DNA of 40,693 nt. It comes from an uncultured Treponema sp. GTDB lineage: Bacteria > Spirochaetota > Spirochaetia > Treponematales > Treponemataceae. The position numbers and the translations under genes were made by a program. Positions 32,113 through 40,252 of the stretch are shown here, one piece after another. The DNA lies in NCBI GenBank assembly GCA_937900125.1, contig CALCEK010000043.1, forward strand, positions 1-40,693, written 5' to 3'. Position 1 is the first letter of the stretch; each line of letters begins with the position of its first letter. The notes beneath the pieces were generated by a model, which had not been told where the DNA came from, made no database searches, and saw nothing but the letters and a program-made list of their open reading frames with translations.

Positions 32113-32835
32113 ATGAATCTTGACGAGATTGTAATTGTTTTAGCACATCCAGAAGAAAGCAGAAACGTGGGGGCGGTATGTCGTGCAATGGCAAATTCTG
32201 GAATTCATAAGTTGCGCATTGTTGGCGACAAAAATAGTTTTGATGCCGAACGGGTTCGCATTTTGGCAATTCACGCCGCAATAATTTGGGAAAAAGCCGA
32301 ATTTTTTGCGTCAGTAAGCGAAGCTGTTGCGGATTGCGTTTTTGCAGCGGGAACAACGCGCCGAAGGGGGAAAAAACGTAAGGGAAAACTTTTGTTGCCC
32401 GAAGAATTTGCAGATTTAGCGCAAAAAACGAATGGCAAAATTGCGGTTGTTTTTGGAAATGAACGCACAGGACTCACCGACCAAGAATTGCTCGAATGTA
32501 CAATGGGCGTAACGATTCCTTCTAGCGAAGAATTCGCTTCCCTCAATTTAAGCCACGCCGTGCAAATTATTTGCTACCAACTTTTTAGAACGCAAAGGGA
32601 TATTTCAGGCTACACGCCAATTCCGCTCAGTCGCCTTAACGACACAGTAAACGTCATCAGCAAAAATCTAAAGCAAATAGGATTTTTTTCTAAAACAGGC
32701 CAGACAGAAATGGAACAGTTTTGGAAAACGATTTTATCTCGTGCCGCATTAAGCGAAGGAGAAGCCAAGTATATAGAAAAGATTTTTACAAAAGCTGCGG
32801 GTTTAGCTAACAAAGCTGAAAATCTTCAACAATAA
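32113..32835 (+). CDS. TrmJ-like RNA methyltransferase (SPOUT)
   Basis: The 240-residue protein starts MNLDEIVIVLAHPEESRNVG. It has AVCRAMANSGI, VFGNERTGLTDQEL and SEEFASLNLSHAVQIICYQL, the SPOUT knot as in TrmJ, which forms 2'-O-methylated residue 32 in tRNA. The C-terminal ~60 residues (MEQFWKTILSRAALSEGE) also fit TrmJ. I chose the ATG at 32113 rather than the in-frame ATG at 32014 because the homologous N-terminus begins there and the -10 lies just upstream. The 3' end overlaps the convergent AAA+ gene by 29 nt. Confidence 0.87.
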   Translation: MNLDEIVIVLAHPEESRNVGAVCRAMANSGIHKLRIVGDKNSFDAERVRILAIHAAIIWEKAEFFASVSEAVADCVFAAGTTRRRGKKRKGKLLLPEEFADLAQKTNGKIAVVFGNERTGLTDQELLECTMGVTIPSSEEFASLNLSHAVQIICYQLFRTQRDISGYTPIPLSRLNDTVNVISKNLKQIGFFSKTGQTEMEQFWKTILSRAALSEGEAKYIEKIFTKAAGLANKAENLQQ

Positions 32836-33892
32836 GTTCGCTCCCGCTAGAAACCATACACGCATTTGAAATAGAATGTTTTAACTGTCGAATATTTCCT
32901 GGCCACAAAAACGAGCTTAGGTATTCTTTTGCACTTTCAGAAATCAATTTTTTGTAATCGGCGGCAAACAACGAAGCCAAATACGGAATTTCGTCTCGGC
33001 GTTCCCGCAAAGGAGGAAGTTCAACCGTAATTCCGCTTATTCGGTAAAACAAATCAGGGCGAAACGCATTTTTTGAAATCAATTCAGAAAGATTTGCGTT
33101 TGTGGCAAAAATAAATCGCGCGTCAAAAGAAAGAGCTTCTGTGCTTCCGACTCGCCTAAATGAGCGCGATTCTATGGCGTTTAGCAATTTCGCCTGAATT
33201 CCTACGGGGATTTCGGCAATTTCATCAAAAAACAAAGTGCCACCGTTTACTTTTTCAAAAAAACCAGAAGCCGAAAGTGCATCGGTAAACGCACCTTTTA
33301 CCGTTCCAAAAAGATGACTTTCCACAAGATTTGGATTTAATTCGGCAACATTTACGTTTACAAAAGGCGAATTTTTTCTAGTTGAACACGAATGAATGTA
33401 TTCCGCCGTCCAAGTTTTGCCCGAACCGCTTTCGCCAGTCAAAAGTACGGGTAAATCTGAATTTATAGCACATTCAAGGCTGCGTTTTATTTGTTTTGTG
33501 GAATAATTTTTTTCTTTTTCTGGAATTGGATTCTCGTTTTGTTTGCACATCAAAAAAGGCAAAATTTCGCAAGGAGATTCAAAGAGCGAACAGGCGGTTA
33601 ATTCTTCGTATTTTCCAACAAGCTGTTTTACAAAAATTGCATCTTTCACCGCCAGCAAAAAAAGCCGACCTTGCATTTCTCGGTTTAAAAGTCGCACCGC
33701 ATACACCCAATTTACTTGAGCGCAATAACAACAATCAAAAATGGCAAAGTCAAATTGTTCGCAAAGATTTTGTGTATTTAGGCAACGTTCTAACTCAAAG
33801 CGATAAAACGAAATTCCTTCTCCCCATTCCGAAACGCAACGATTAAAAAGGAATTCGTCATTAGAAATAAACAATACAGAACCGCAAGCCAT
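32807..33892 (-). CDS. Sigma-54-activator-type AAA+ protein lacking HTH and with a GAFTDA loop
   Basis: The 361-residue protein has an N-terminal receiver-like part (about 1-110) without the usual phospho-site pattern. The AAA+ domain has Walker A GESGSGKT (153-160), Walker B GGTLFFDEIAEI, FIFATNANL and the Arg-finger region FRPDLFYRI. The sigma-54 contact loop GAFTGA reads GAFTDA (200-205). The protein stops right after the AAA+ lid, with no Fis-type DNA-binding domain. It may act without DNA binding or have lost activator function. It follows the GT26 gene by 16 nt with a weak ribosome site. Confidence 0.85.
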   Translation of the reverse strand: MACGSVLFISNDEFLFNRCVSEWGEGISFYRFELERCLNTQNLCEQFDFAIFDCCYCAQVNWVYAVRLLNREMQGRLFLLAVKDAIFVKQLVGKYEELTACSLFESPCEILPFLMCKQNENPIPEKEKNYSTKQIKRSLECAINSDLPVLLTGESGSGKTWTAEYIHSCSTRKNSPFVNVNVAELNPNLVESHLFGTVKGAFTDALSASGFFEKVNGGTLFFDEIAEIPVGIQAKLLNAIESRSFRRVGSTEALSFDARFIFATNANLSELISKNAFRPDLFYRISGITVELPPLRERRDEIPYLASLFAADYKKLISESAKEYLSSFLWPGNIRQLKHSISNACMVSSGSELIVEDFQLC

Positions 33893-33908
33893 TCAGCTTC
33901 AAACTTTT

Positions 33909-34652
33909 TTAACTTTCTTTCTTGAACAACCGAAACCAGACTAATGATATTATATACCATAACCACGGAATTATAAAGAATATTTTAAGGGGATTATGAA
34001 GAATTTCCACAAACATCTCAAGTCCGCGGTTAAAAGTTTTGTCGCTAATGTGTTTTATTCGCTCGCCAAAGATTCCAATTGCATCGTGGTAATACAAAAA
34101 AATGCTCGACGAAAATCTATTTCGCTTTGTGTATGACCAACAATCTTTTTCCTTAATGCCTTCGCTAACAAGCACCAAAGACGGCGAAGCTTTAAAAATT
34201 GCTTCTACAACGTCATCTTCTACACTGCGCGGATAATATCCCACGTAGCGACCAACAATTTGTAAACCGCTAAAAGTTGCGTGAACGTTCCGTTCGGCAG
34301 CCATAAGCGTTTTTTTGCGTCCGCCCAACAAATAAAGCGATTTGTATTGACTTTCCAATGCCGATAAAGCCGTTATTACCGCCGTAAAAGGATTGTACCG
34401 CACAGGGATAGGCTTTTTTAAAAACTTTGCGCCCCATAAAATACTTTTAGAAATAGGAATTACAAGGTCTGCATTTTTTACGCATCGAGAAAACTCGTTT
34501 TTGCCCCGCGCTTTTAAAAGTCCCCAAATTGAAAGAAAAATAATTTGTTTTGTGCCAGGTTTTTCAACTAAGTTTAAAATTTCCTGCGCAAGATTTTGGG
34601 GTTCGCAACTGTCTACAGGTACGCCAAGTATTGTTATTCTTTTAATCGCCAT
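33909..34652 (-). CDS. WecG/TagA/CpsF-family glycosyltransferase (GT26) with C-terminal membrane anchor
   Basis: The 247-residue protein begins MAIKRITILGVPVDSCEPQ and has NADLVIPISKSILWGAKFL, SLYLLGGRKKTLMAAERN and a GYYPR motif. These fit GT26 enzymes that transfer N-acetylmannosamine-type sugars to lipid-linked acceptors in envelope polymers. A hydrophobic C-terminal helix (IIPWLWYIISLVWF) would hold it at the membrane. The start at 34652 follows GGGAGATGG and overlaps rsmE by 19 nt. The longer frame to 34715 runs inside rsmE and is rejected. Confidence 0.82.
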   Translation of the reverse strand: MAIKRITILGVPVDSCEPQNLAQEILNLVEKPGTKQIIFLSIWGLLKARGKNEFSRCVKNADLVIPISKSILWGAKFLKKPIPVRYNPFTAVITALSALESQYKSLYLLGGRKKTLMAAERNVHATFSGLQIVGRYVGYYPRSVEDDVVEAIFKASPSLVLVSEGIKEKDCWSYTKRNRFSSSIFLYYHDAIGIFGERIKHISDKTFNRGLEMFVEILHNPLKIFFIIPWLWYIISLVWFRLFKKES

Positions 34653-35485
34653 ACATCCATCTCCCGCAAAACATTTTGAATTGCAGCTAATCCGTAAAGA
34701 GCAGCTGTTTCGCATCTTAAAATATTTGTTTCAAAATGAATAGGAACAACATTGTTGTCCCGCAAAAAATCAATTTCTGTTGGCGAAATGCCCCCTTCTG
34801 CACCTACAAAAAGCGCACAACGCTCAATTTTTTTTAAATCGCCCGCAAAATCTAAAACTGCCCTATGTAAATTTTTGGTTTTTGCCGTTTGCTCGTACAA
34901 AACAAGGGCAAGGTCTGCATTTGTAGAATTTTTTTTCCACAATTCCAGTGCCGATTTTAAGTCCATCGCCTGATTCACTTGTGTTGCCACCGAAGAACCG
35001 CTTTGCTCTAAGGCTTCTGTCACAATTCGACTCCAGCGGGTGTCAAATTCGGAACTTTTTTTTATTGCCGATTCAATAGAAGATTTTTGACAAAAATCAC
35101 CTTCCACAGGCACAAAATGCAAAACGCCACATTCAGCAGCTTGCCGAACAATTAAATCCATTTTAGAAGGTTTTGCGGCAAACATAAAAAGCCAAAACTC
35201 AATCGGAAAACTTTTTGTCTGCGGCAAGGCATGATTCCCGCTCAAAAGCTGGTGTTTATCAGAATCAGAAGGCAAAACATCGCCCGCAACTTGCAAAAGC
35301 ACTGTTTTTTTTTCAGAATCGATTTTTGCAACGGTCATCGGCTGCAACACAGAATCGGGCAAACGCACATAAATCATATCGCCCACAGCAAGACGCAAAA
35401 CGGAACTTAAATAATGCGCCTTTTTGCCTTCAACCGTTAAACAAAAATTGGAATCTAAGCCTTTTTCAGAAACAAACTGCCGCAT
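34634..35485 (-). CDS. rsmE: 16S rRNA (uracil1498-N3)-methyltransferase RsmE
   Basis: The 283-residue protein has the RsmE N-terminal PUA-like part (MRQFV, HYLSSVLRLAVGD) and the SPOUT knot: KPSKMDLIVRQAAECGV, RIVTEALEQSG, VGAEGGISPTEIDFL and ILRCETAALYGLAAIQ. It methylates U1498 of 16S rRNA. It starts 4 nt after the ctpA stop and has only a weak SD, so coupling to ctpA is likely. Confidence 0.95.
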   Translation of the reverse strand: MRQFVSEKGLDSNFCLTVEGKKAHYLSSVLRLAVGDMIYVRLPDSVLQPMTVAKIDSEKKTVLLQVAGDVLPSDSDKHQLLSGNHALPQTKSFPIEFWLFMFAAKPSKMDLIVRQAAECGVLHFVPVEGDFCQKSSIESAIKKSSEFDTRWSRIVTEALEQSGSSVATQVNQAMDLKSALELWKKNSTNADLALVLYEQTAKTKNLHRAVLDFAGDLKKIERCALFVGAEGGISPTEIDFLRDNNVVPIHFETNILRCETAALYGLAAIQNVLREMDVWRLKE

Positions 35486-35488
35486 AAA

Positions 35489-36958
35489 TTACTGCGCATT
35501 CTCCTGCTCTAAATCCTTTAGCGTTTTTGTTGTAGACATTAGGGCTTTAAAATCTTCGTGTTCCAAAATGTAAAGAGCCTCGTTAAGCTGCAAATCGTAA
35601 TCTAAATCGTAAAGGCGCGAAGGTTTTGTTCGGTCGGTTTCGTTTCGGATAATTTTTCGCAAAGTGCGGCTTTCTAACGGATAAGTTTCGCGCAATTGTT
35701 CCGCATAAAAAGAAATGTCATCTTCGGTCATATTAGGATGCTGTTCCACGTAATCCGCGACTTCTTCGGAATTCATAAGGTCAACAAATGCCTGTTCCTC
35801 TTCTTCTGTAAATTGCGGATAGCTGATTTCTCTATCAGGGGGGATTCCAACTTTGTCGATATTTGAATCGCTTGGCGAATAATAACGCGCAACTGTGATT
35901 TTAAATCCGTCATTGTTTACCAAAGAACGCGGAATCTGAACGCTACCCTTGCCAAAAGTTTTTGTCCCAACAAGATACGCGCTCTTTGTATCTTTTAATG
36001 CACCCGCAAGAATTTCGCTTGCACTTGCACTGTTTCCGTTTACCAAAACAATTACGGGGATTCCTTTTACTTTTGTTTTTCGCGGACTTGCGGTGTACAC
36101 TTGGTTTTCGTAGGCGATTCGACTTTTTGTTGAAACAATAACACCAGAATCTATGAATTTATCGGCAATGTCTACCGCGCTAGAAAGCAATCCTCCGCCA
36201 TTATCGCGCAAATCAATAATTAAAGAAGTATATTTGCGATTTTCAAAAGAATCCAACGCCTCTTGAAAACGTTTTGCGGTGTTTGAAGAAAAATCAGAAA
36301 TGCGAATGTAGCCCGTTTTTCCTATCATATCATATTTGATTGTGGGATTTTCGATTATGGCTCGCACAAGTGTACACTCAAATTCAGTTGCTTTTCCGCG
36401 CCGAATTTTTACCGTAACACTTTCGCCCTCTTTTCCGCGCAACATTCCTAACACTTCGTCCATTGTAATAGTTGAAGTGTCTATGCCGTTAATTTCTGTA
36501 ATCAAGTCGCCCGCAAGAATTCCCGCTTTTGCACCAGGCGTTCCGTCAATCGGCTGAACAACTTGCACATAGGCAGGTTTGTCGGTATTATTCATTGAAG
36601 GTTTAGAAATAGAAAGTCCAACTCCACCAAAGTTTCCAACCGTAATGTCTGTTAAACTGCGCCATTCCGAAGAATCCATATATGTGGAATACGGGTCGCC
36701 TAAACTTTCTAACATTCCACGCAAAGCTCCCTCGTACAATTTTTGAGGGTCAACATCTTCAACGTAATTTTGTTCTATGTAATAATACAGTGTATTGATT
36801 ATTTCCAGAAATTGTCGCTCTTGAGCAGCTTTTCCGTTTGCAGTGCCAGATTCTGATTGGGCAAAACATTGAGAAGTTCCAATCGAAAGTAAAAAAAGAG
36901 CCGCGCCCGTAGACAATATTTTTTTAGCTGATTTTAAGGAAAAATGTAGCTTAATCAT
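35489..36958 (-). CDS. ctpA: C-terminal processing protease CtpA (S41)
   Basis: The 489-residue protein has an N-terminal signal peptide (KKILSTGAALFLLSIGTS then CFAQ). A PDZ domain contains GGVGLSISKPS and GDLITEINGID. The S41 peptidase has DLRDNGGGLLSSAVD, catalytic Ser in VNGNSASASEIL and Lys in GTKTFGKGSVQIP. It would process envelope proteins in the periplasm. The ATG at 36958 lies 6 nt after TAAAAT with TTGAAT 17 nt further upstream and no SD, so the transcript is probably leaderless. It heads ctpA-rsmE-GT26-AAA+. Confidence 0.95.
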   Translation of the reverse strand: MIKLHFSLKSAKKILSTGAALFLLSIGTSQCFAQSESGTANGKAAQERQFLEIINTLYYYIEQNYVEDVDPQKLYEGALRGMLESLGDPYSTYMDSSEWRSLTDITVGNFGGVGLSISKPSMNNTDKPAYVQVVQPIDGTPGAKAGILAGDLITEINGIDTSTITMDEVLGMLRGKEGESVTVKIRRGKATEFECTLVRAIIENPTIKYDMIGKTGYIRISDFSSNTAKRFQEALDSFENRKYTSLIIDLRDNGGGLLSSAVDIADKFIDSGVIVSTKSRIAYENQVYTASPRKTKVKGIPVIVLVNGNSASASEILAGALKDTKSAYLVGTKTFGKGSVQIPRSLVNNDGFKITVARYYSPSDSNIDKVGIPPDREISYPQFTEEEEQAFVDLMNSEEVADYVEQHPNMTEDDISFYAEQLRETYPLESRTLRKIIRNETDRTKPSRLYDLDYDLQLNEALYILEHEDFKALMSTTKTLKDLEQENAQ

Positions 36959-36964
36959 ACTTAC

Positions 36965-36993
36965 ATTTTACGCAGTTTTTTTCCAATATTCAA
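36965..36993 (-). promoter_or_regulatory. Promoter of leaderless ctpA operon
   Basis: On the minus strand TTGAAT (36993-36988), 17 nt, TAAAAT (36970-36965), 6 nt, ATG at 36958. Confidence 0.65.
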
Positions 36994-37035
36994 GGGCGTA
37001 AAACTCACCCAAAACAAAATTTATTAAAAAACCTA

Positions 37036-37064
37036 TTGACAAAATGGGAAATAAAAATTAGATT
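37036..37064 (+). promoter_or_regulatory. Promoter of the metQ-like gene
   Basis: TTGACA at 37036-37041, 17 nt and TAGATT at 37059-37064. A leader of about 54 nt with a GGAGG site follows. It contains a direct repeat of GCGTT (37083 and 37098 areas) but no recognisable SAM riboswitch. Confidence 0.6.
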
Positions 37065-37124
37065 TACTCTAAAAATGCAAAAGCGTTAAATGCGTAGCGT
37101 TTTTATAAAAAATGGAGGCTTTAT

Positions 37125-37910
37125 ATGAAAAAATTGATTTCGGCACTTGCTGTTTTGGCTTTGACCGTAGCTGGCGCAATGGCGCAGAATGTTATCTTAA
37201 AAGTGGGAGCAACGCCTGAACCTCACGCAGAAATTCTAAAACTTGTAAAAGATGACCTTGCAAATCAGGGAATTGAGCTTGAAATTATTGAATTTACGGA
37301 TTATGTTACCCCAAACGAAGCATTGAATGCGGGCGACATTGACGCAAATTATTTTCAGCATTTGCCATACCTTGAATCATTTAATCGCGAACGAAAATTC
37401 AACCTTACAAATGCGGGTGGAATTCACATTGAACCGATTGCGCTTTATTCAAAAAAAGTCGATGCAATTTCAAAGTTAAAGAAAAAGGCAACAATCGCAA
37501 TTCCAAATGACCCAACAAATGAAGGCAGAGCGTTGCTTCTTTTGCAGTCAGCGGGTCTTATAACGCTAAAACCAAATGCTGGGTTAGAAGCTACACCGCG
37601 TAGCATTGCAAAGAATCCAAATAAATATAAATTTGTAGAAGTTGAAGCCGCAAGTTTGCCGCGCGTTCTTGCAGATGTTGACGCTGCCGTAATAAATGGA
37701 AATTACGCAATTCCCGCAGGATTGAGCGCGATTAACGATGGTCTTTTTGTAGAAGGTTCAGATTCTCCTTACGTGAACGTTATTGCTGTAAAAGAAGGTC
37801 GCCAAAACGAAGAAGCAATTAAAGCTCTTGTACAAGCATTGCAAAGCGATGTAGTAAAAAATTGGGTGTTAGAAAAATATCCAAATGGCGAAGTTGTAAC
37901 AGTTTTCTAA
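37125..37910 (+). CDS. metQ: MetQ/NlpA-family substrate-binding protein
   Basis: The 261-residue protein has a signal peptide ending AGAMA|QN and no lipobox cysteine. It has VGATPEPHAEILK, DIDANYFQHLPYL and AIPNDPTNEGRALLLLQ, characteristic of the D/L-methionine-binding NlpA family. It would deliver methionine or a related small molecule to an ABC importer in the inner membrane. No MetN or MetI gene lies in the window, so the partner genes must be elsewhere. A strong GGAGG site precedes the ATG and a terminator follows, so it is monocistronic. Confidence 0.9.
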   Translation: MKKLISALAVLALTVAGAMAQNVILKVGATPEPHAEILKLVKDDLANQGIELEIIEFTDYVTPNEALNAGDIDANYFQHLPYLESFNRERKFNLTNAGGIHIEPIALYSKKVDAISKLKKKATIAIPNDPTNEGRALLLLQSAGLITLKPNAGLEATPRSIAKNPNKYKFVEVEAASLPRVLADVDAAVINGNYAIPAGLSAINDGLFVEGSDSPYVNVIAVKEGRQNEEAIKALVQALQSDVVKNWVLEKYPNGEVVTVF

Positions 37911-37935
37911 GAGTTCAAAATTCTTGTGTTAAAAT

Positions 37936-37974
37936 GGGAACGCAATAGGTTTTGCCGAAGCGTTCCCTTTTTTT
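37936..37974 (+). terminator. Rho-independent terminator after the metQ-like gene
   Basis: GGGAACGC (37936-37943) pairs perfectly with GCGTTCCC (37960-37967), followed by seven T. The next promoter begins 5 nt later. Confidence 0.85.
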
Positions 37975-37978
37975 GTCT

Positions 37979-38007
37979 TTGCAAAGTTTTTTTGTTTACG
38001 ATACAAT
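37979..38007 (+). promoter_or_regulatory. Promoter of leaderless ygiQ
   Basis: TTGCAA (37979-37984), 17 nt, TACAAT (38002-38007), then TTTATT and the GTG at 38014. The 6-nt gap and GTGAAA start match those of the CHASE2-like gene at 21773-21784. Confidence 0.65.
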
Positions 38008-38013
38008 TTTATT

Positions 38014-39945
38014 GTGAAAACTCAAGACTGTAAAAATTCCGCTGATTTTTTAATGACTTCGCGCAAAGAAATGGAAAATCGCGGATTAAGCGAAGTTGAT
38101 TTTGTTTTTGTAACTGGCGACGCTTACGTTGACCACCCATCTTTTGCGGCAGCCCTTTTGGGTAGGCTTTTAGAAAGTCGCGGTTACACCGTGGGAATTT
38201 TGCCTCAGCCTGATTTTCATTCTTCAAAAGCATTTACCGAATTTGGAAGACCAAAACTCGGTTTTTTAGTAAGTCCTGGCGCGATGGACAGCATGGTTAG
38301 CAATTACACCGCAAACAACAAACCGCGTTCTAGCGATGTTTACGCGCACGGCGGCGAATCGGGACACAGACCAGACCGCGCTTCAATAATTTACACGGCG
38401 CGGATTCGGGAAGCATACAAGGGAATTCCTGTAATTATTGGTGGAATAGAGGCGAGCTTGCGCCGATTTTGCCACTACGACTATTGGTCAAATACTGTTA
38501 AACATTCCATTTTGTTAGATTCTAAGGCGGATATTTTGATTTACGGAATGGGAGAACGCGCTTTACTTGAAATTGCGGAAAACTTAAAAAATGGCGTTCC
38601 TGTTAGGGAAATTCGGAATGTGCGGGGAACTTGTTATTTTACGGGCAAAGCGGAAGAATTACCCAACTACACCGAAGTGCTTTCGCATTGCACGCTTTGC
38701 AAAGAAAAGCTTTCTTCTGCGTCCGTTATAGGAGGCGGTGTTCCAAAAGAGATTGCTTTTTTGCTGCCCGAATTTGCCCAGATTAACCAAGACACCCCAA
38801 AAAGCAAGGAACTGTTTGCGCTGAGTTTTTTAGTCCAAGAGCAAAATACCGATTCTTTAAATGCGCATATCTTAATCGAACCCTCCGAAAAAAGATTCGT
38901 CATTCAAAATCCGCCCGCATTTCCGCTTTCATCACAAGAATTTGACGCGCTTTACGAGCTTCCGTTTACGCGAAAATGGCATCCAATGTACAATCGCCCC
39001 GCCTCAAATGGAAAAGTTGGCGTTCCCGCGTTGGAAGAAGTTAAATTTAGCCTAACAAGTTCGCGCGGTTGCTTTGGAGCGTGTTCTTTTTGCGCAATTA
39101 CGTTTCATCAGGGGCGGCGGATTCAAGCGCGGAGTCACGAAAGTCTTTTGGCGGAAGCAAAAAAAATGACCGCTGATGCGGATTTTAAGGGGTACATTCA
39201 CGATGTTGGCGGTCCAACGGCAAATTTTCGCCACGACGCTTGCGAGTTTCAGGCAAAAAGAGGTGCGTGTCCAAATAAAGACTGTCTTGGAACCAAACCG
39301 TGCAAAAATGTCCGCGTTGACCATTCGGAATATGTTTCTCTTTTGAAAAAATTGCGTTCGCTCCCAAAAGTAAAAAAGGTGTTTATTCGCAGTGGGATTC
39401 GATTCGACTATTTGATGCTGGACAAGGACAAAACTTTTTTGCGGGAATTATGCGAACACCACGTGAGTGGTCAGTTAAAAGTCGCTCCAGAACACGTAAG
39501 CGATTCTGTTTTGCGCCTTATGCGAAAAAGCACCCACGCTGTTTACGAAGAATTTTCGGAATCTTACGCAAAAATGAATGAAAAACTCAACAAAAAACAA
39601 TACCTTGTGCCGTATTACATTGCCTGTCATCCTGGGGCAGATTTAAATGACGCTATTGAAGTAGCACTTTACCTAAAAAAGACGGGCTTTGTGCCAGACC
39701 AAGTTCAAGACTTTTACCCAACGCCAGGAAGTCTTGCCACTTGTATGTATTACACAGGCTTGAATCCGCATGATTTTGATAGCGATGGCAAAATGAAAAA
39801 AATTTACGTAGCTCGCGGCGCAAGAGAAAGGCGTTTGCAACGCGCACTTTTGCAGTTTAACAAAAAAGAAAACAAATCACTCGTCCTAGAAGCCCTAAAA
39901 AAAGCCAACCGAATGGACTTAGCCCAAGTATTTTACCCGCGATAA
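38014..39945 (+). CDS. ygiQ: YgiQ-family radical SAM protein
   Basis: The 643-residue protein has the N-terminal UPF0313 domain (VTGDAYVDHPSFAAALLGRLLE, GGIEASLRRFCHYDYW). A radical SAM core has CFGACSFCAITFHQGR (CxxxCxxC). The C-terminal DUF3362-type region has KKQYLVPYYIACHPG and FYPTPGSLATCMYYTG. The reaction of this large, widespread family is not established. It begins with GTG at 38014, directly at the predicted transcription start. Length is normal. Confidence 0.93.
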   Translation: MKTQDCKNSADFLMTSRKEMENRGLSEVDFVFVTGDAYVDHPSFAAALLGRLLESRGYTVGILPQPDFHSSKAFTEFGRPKLGFLVSPGAMDSMVSNYTANNKPRSSDVYAHGGESGHRPDRASIIYTARIREAYKGIPVIIGGIEASLRRFCHYDYWSNTVKHSILLDSKADILIYGMGERALLEIAENLKNGVPVREIRNVRGTCYFTGKAEELPNYTEVLSHCTLCKEKLSSASVIGGGVPKEIAFLLPEFAQINQDTPKSKELFALSFLVQEQNTDSLNAHILIEPSEKRFVIQNPPAFPLSSQEFDALYELPFTRKWHPMYNRPASNGKVGVPALEEVKFSLTSSRGCFGACSFCAITFHQGRRIQARSHESLLAEAKKMTADADFKGYIHDVGGPTANFRHDACEFQAKRGACPNKDCLGTKPCKNVRVDHSEYVSLLKKLRSLPKVKKVFIRSGIRFDYLMLDKDKTFLRELCEHHVSGQLKVAPEHVSDSVLRLMRKSTHAVYEEFSESYAKMNEKLNKKQYLVPYYIACHPGADLNDAIEVALYLKKTGFVPDQVQDFYPTPGSLATCMYYTGLNPHDFDSDGKMKKIYVARGARERRLQRALLQFNKKENKSLVLEALKKANRMDLAQVFYPR

Positions 39946-40000
39946 ACAATTGTTCCGCAAACAAAGTATGCGGGCAGGGAAGCAACGATGGCAACCGCTG

Positions 40001-40050
40001 ACAGTTTGCGTAAAACGCTAAGAGTGTGCGTAAAACGCTGACAGTGTGCG
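40001..40050 (+). repeat. 20-bp tandem repeat, 2.5 copies
   Basis: Units ACAGTTTGCGTAAAACGCTA, AGAGTGTGCGTAAAACGCTG and the half-unit ACAGTGTGCG follow without gap. Confidence 0.75.
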
Positions 40051-40162
40051 GGTCATTCTGAAGGCAAAGCCCGAAGAATCTGTGTGGCTTTTGCAGTAGA
40101 AATGTTTTTTCTGGTAAGTAAACACGGATTCTTCGCGGGCATACCCGCTCAGGATGACCCGC
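40048..40162. repeat. Long imperfect inverted repeat, MITE- or REP-like
   Basis: The left arm (40048-40086) begins GCGGGTCATTCTGA and ends CGAAGAATCTGTGT. The right arm (40122-40162), read on the other strand, begins GCGGGTCATCCTGA and ends CGAAGAATCCGTGT. The arms are about 40 nt around a 35-nt centre. A run of T follows on the plus strand, so the element may also terminate ygiQ transcripts. It shares its core with the repeats near 13915 and 20000. Confidence 0.7.
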
Positions 40163-40252
40163 TTTTTTGCACTTTGCCGACTTTCTGCAAATGTGCGAAT
40201 AAAATATTAACTCCCGCGCAGGTAGACTTAACTTGTGCGGGAAACGTTAAAA

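Larger units (their letters stand above)
39946..40252. other. Intergenic region filled with repeats
   Basis: These 307 nt hold a 20-bp tandem repeat (40001-40050) and a long inverted repeat (40048-40162). I see no gene. It separates ygiQ from the convergent gene at the right edge. Confidence 0.6.

Noticed and set aside
37065..37124. SAM riboswitch before the metQ-like gene
   Set aside because: The leader of about 54 nt is too short and lacks the SAM aptamer cores.
40001..40050. CRISPR array
   Set aside because: Units are adjacent, without spacers, and no cas genes are present.
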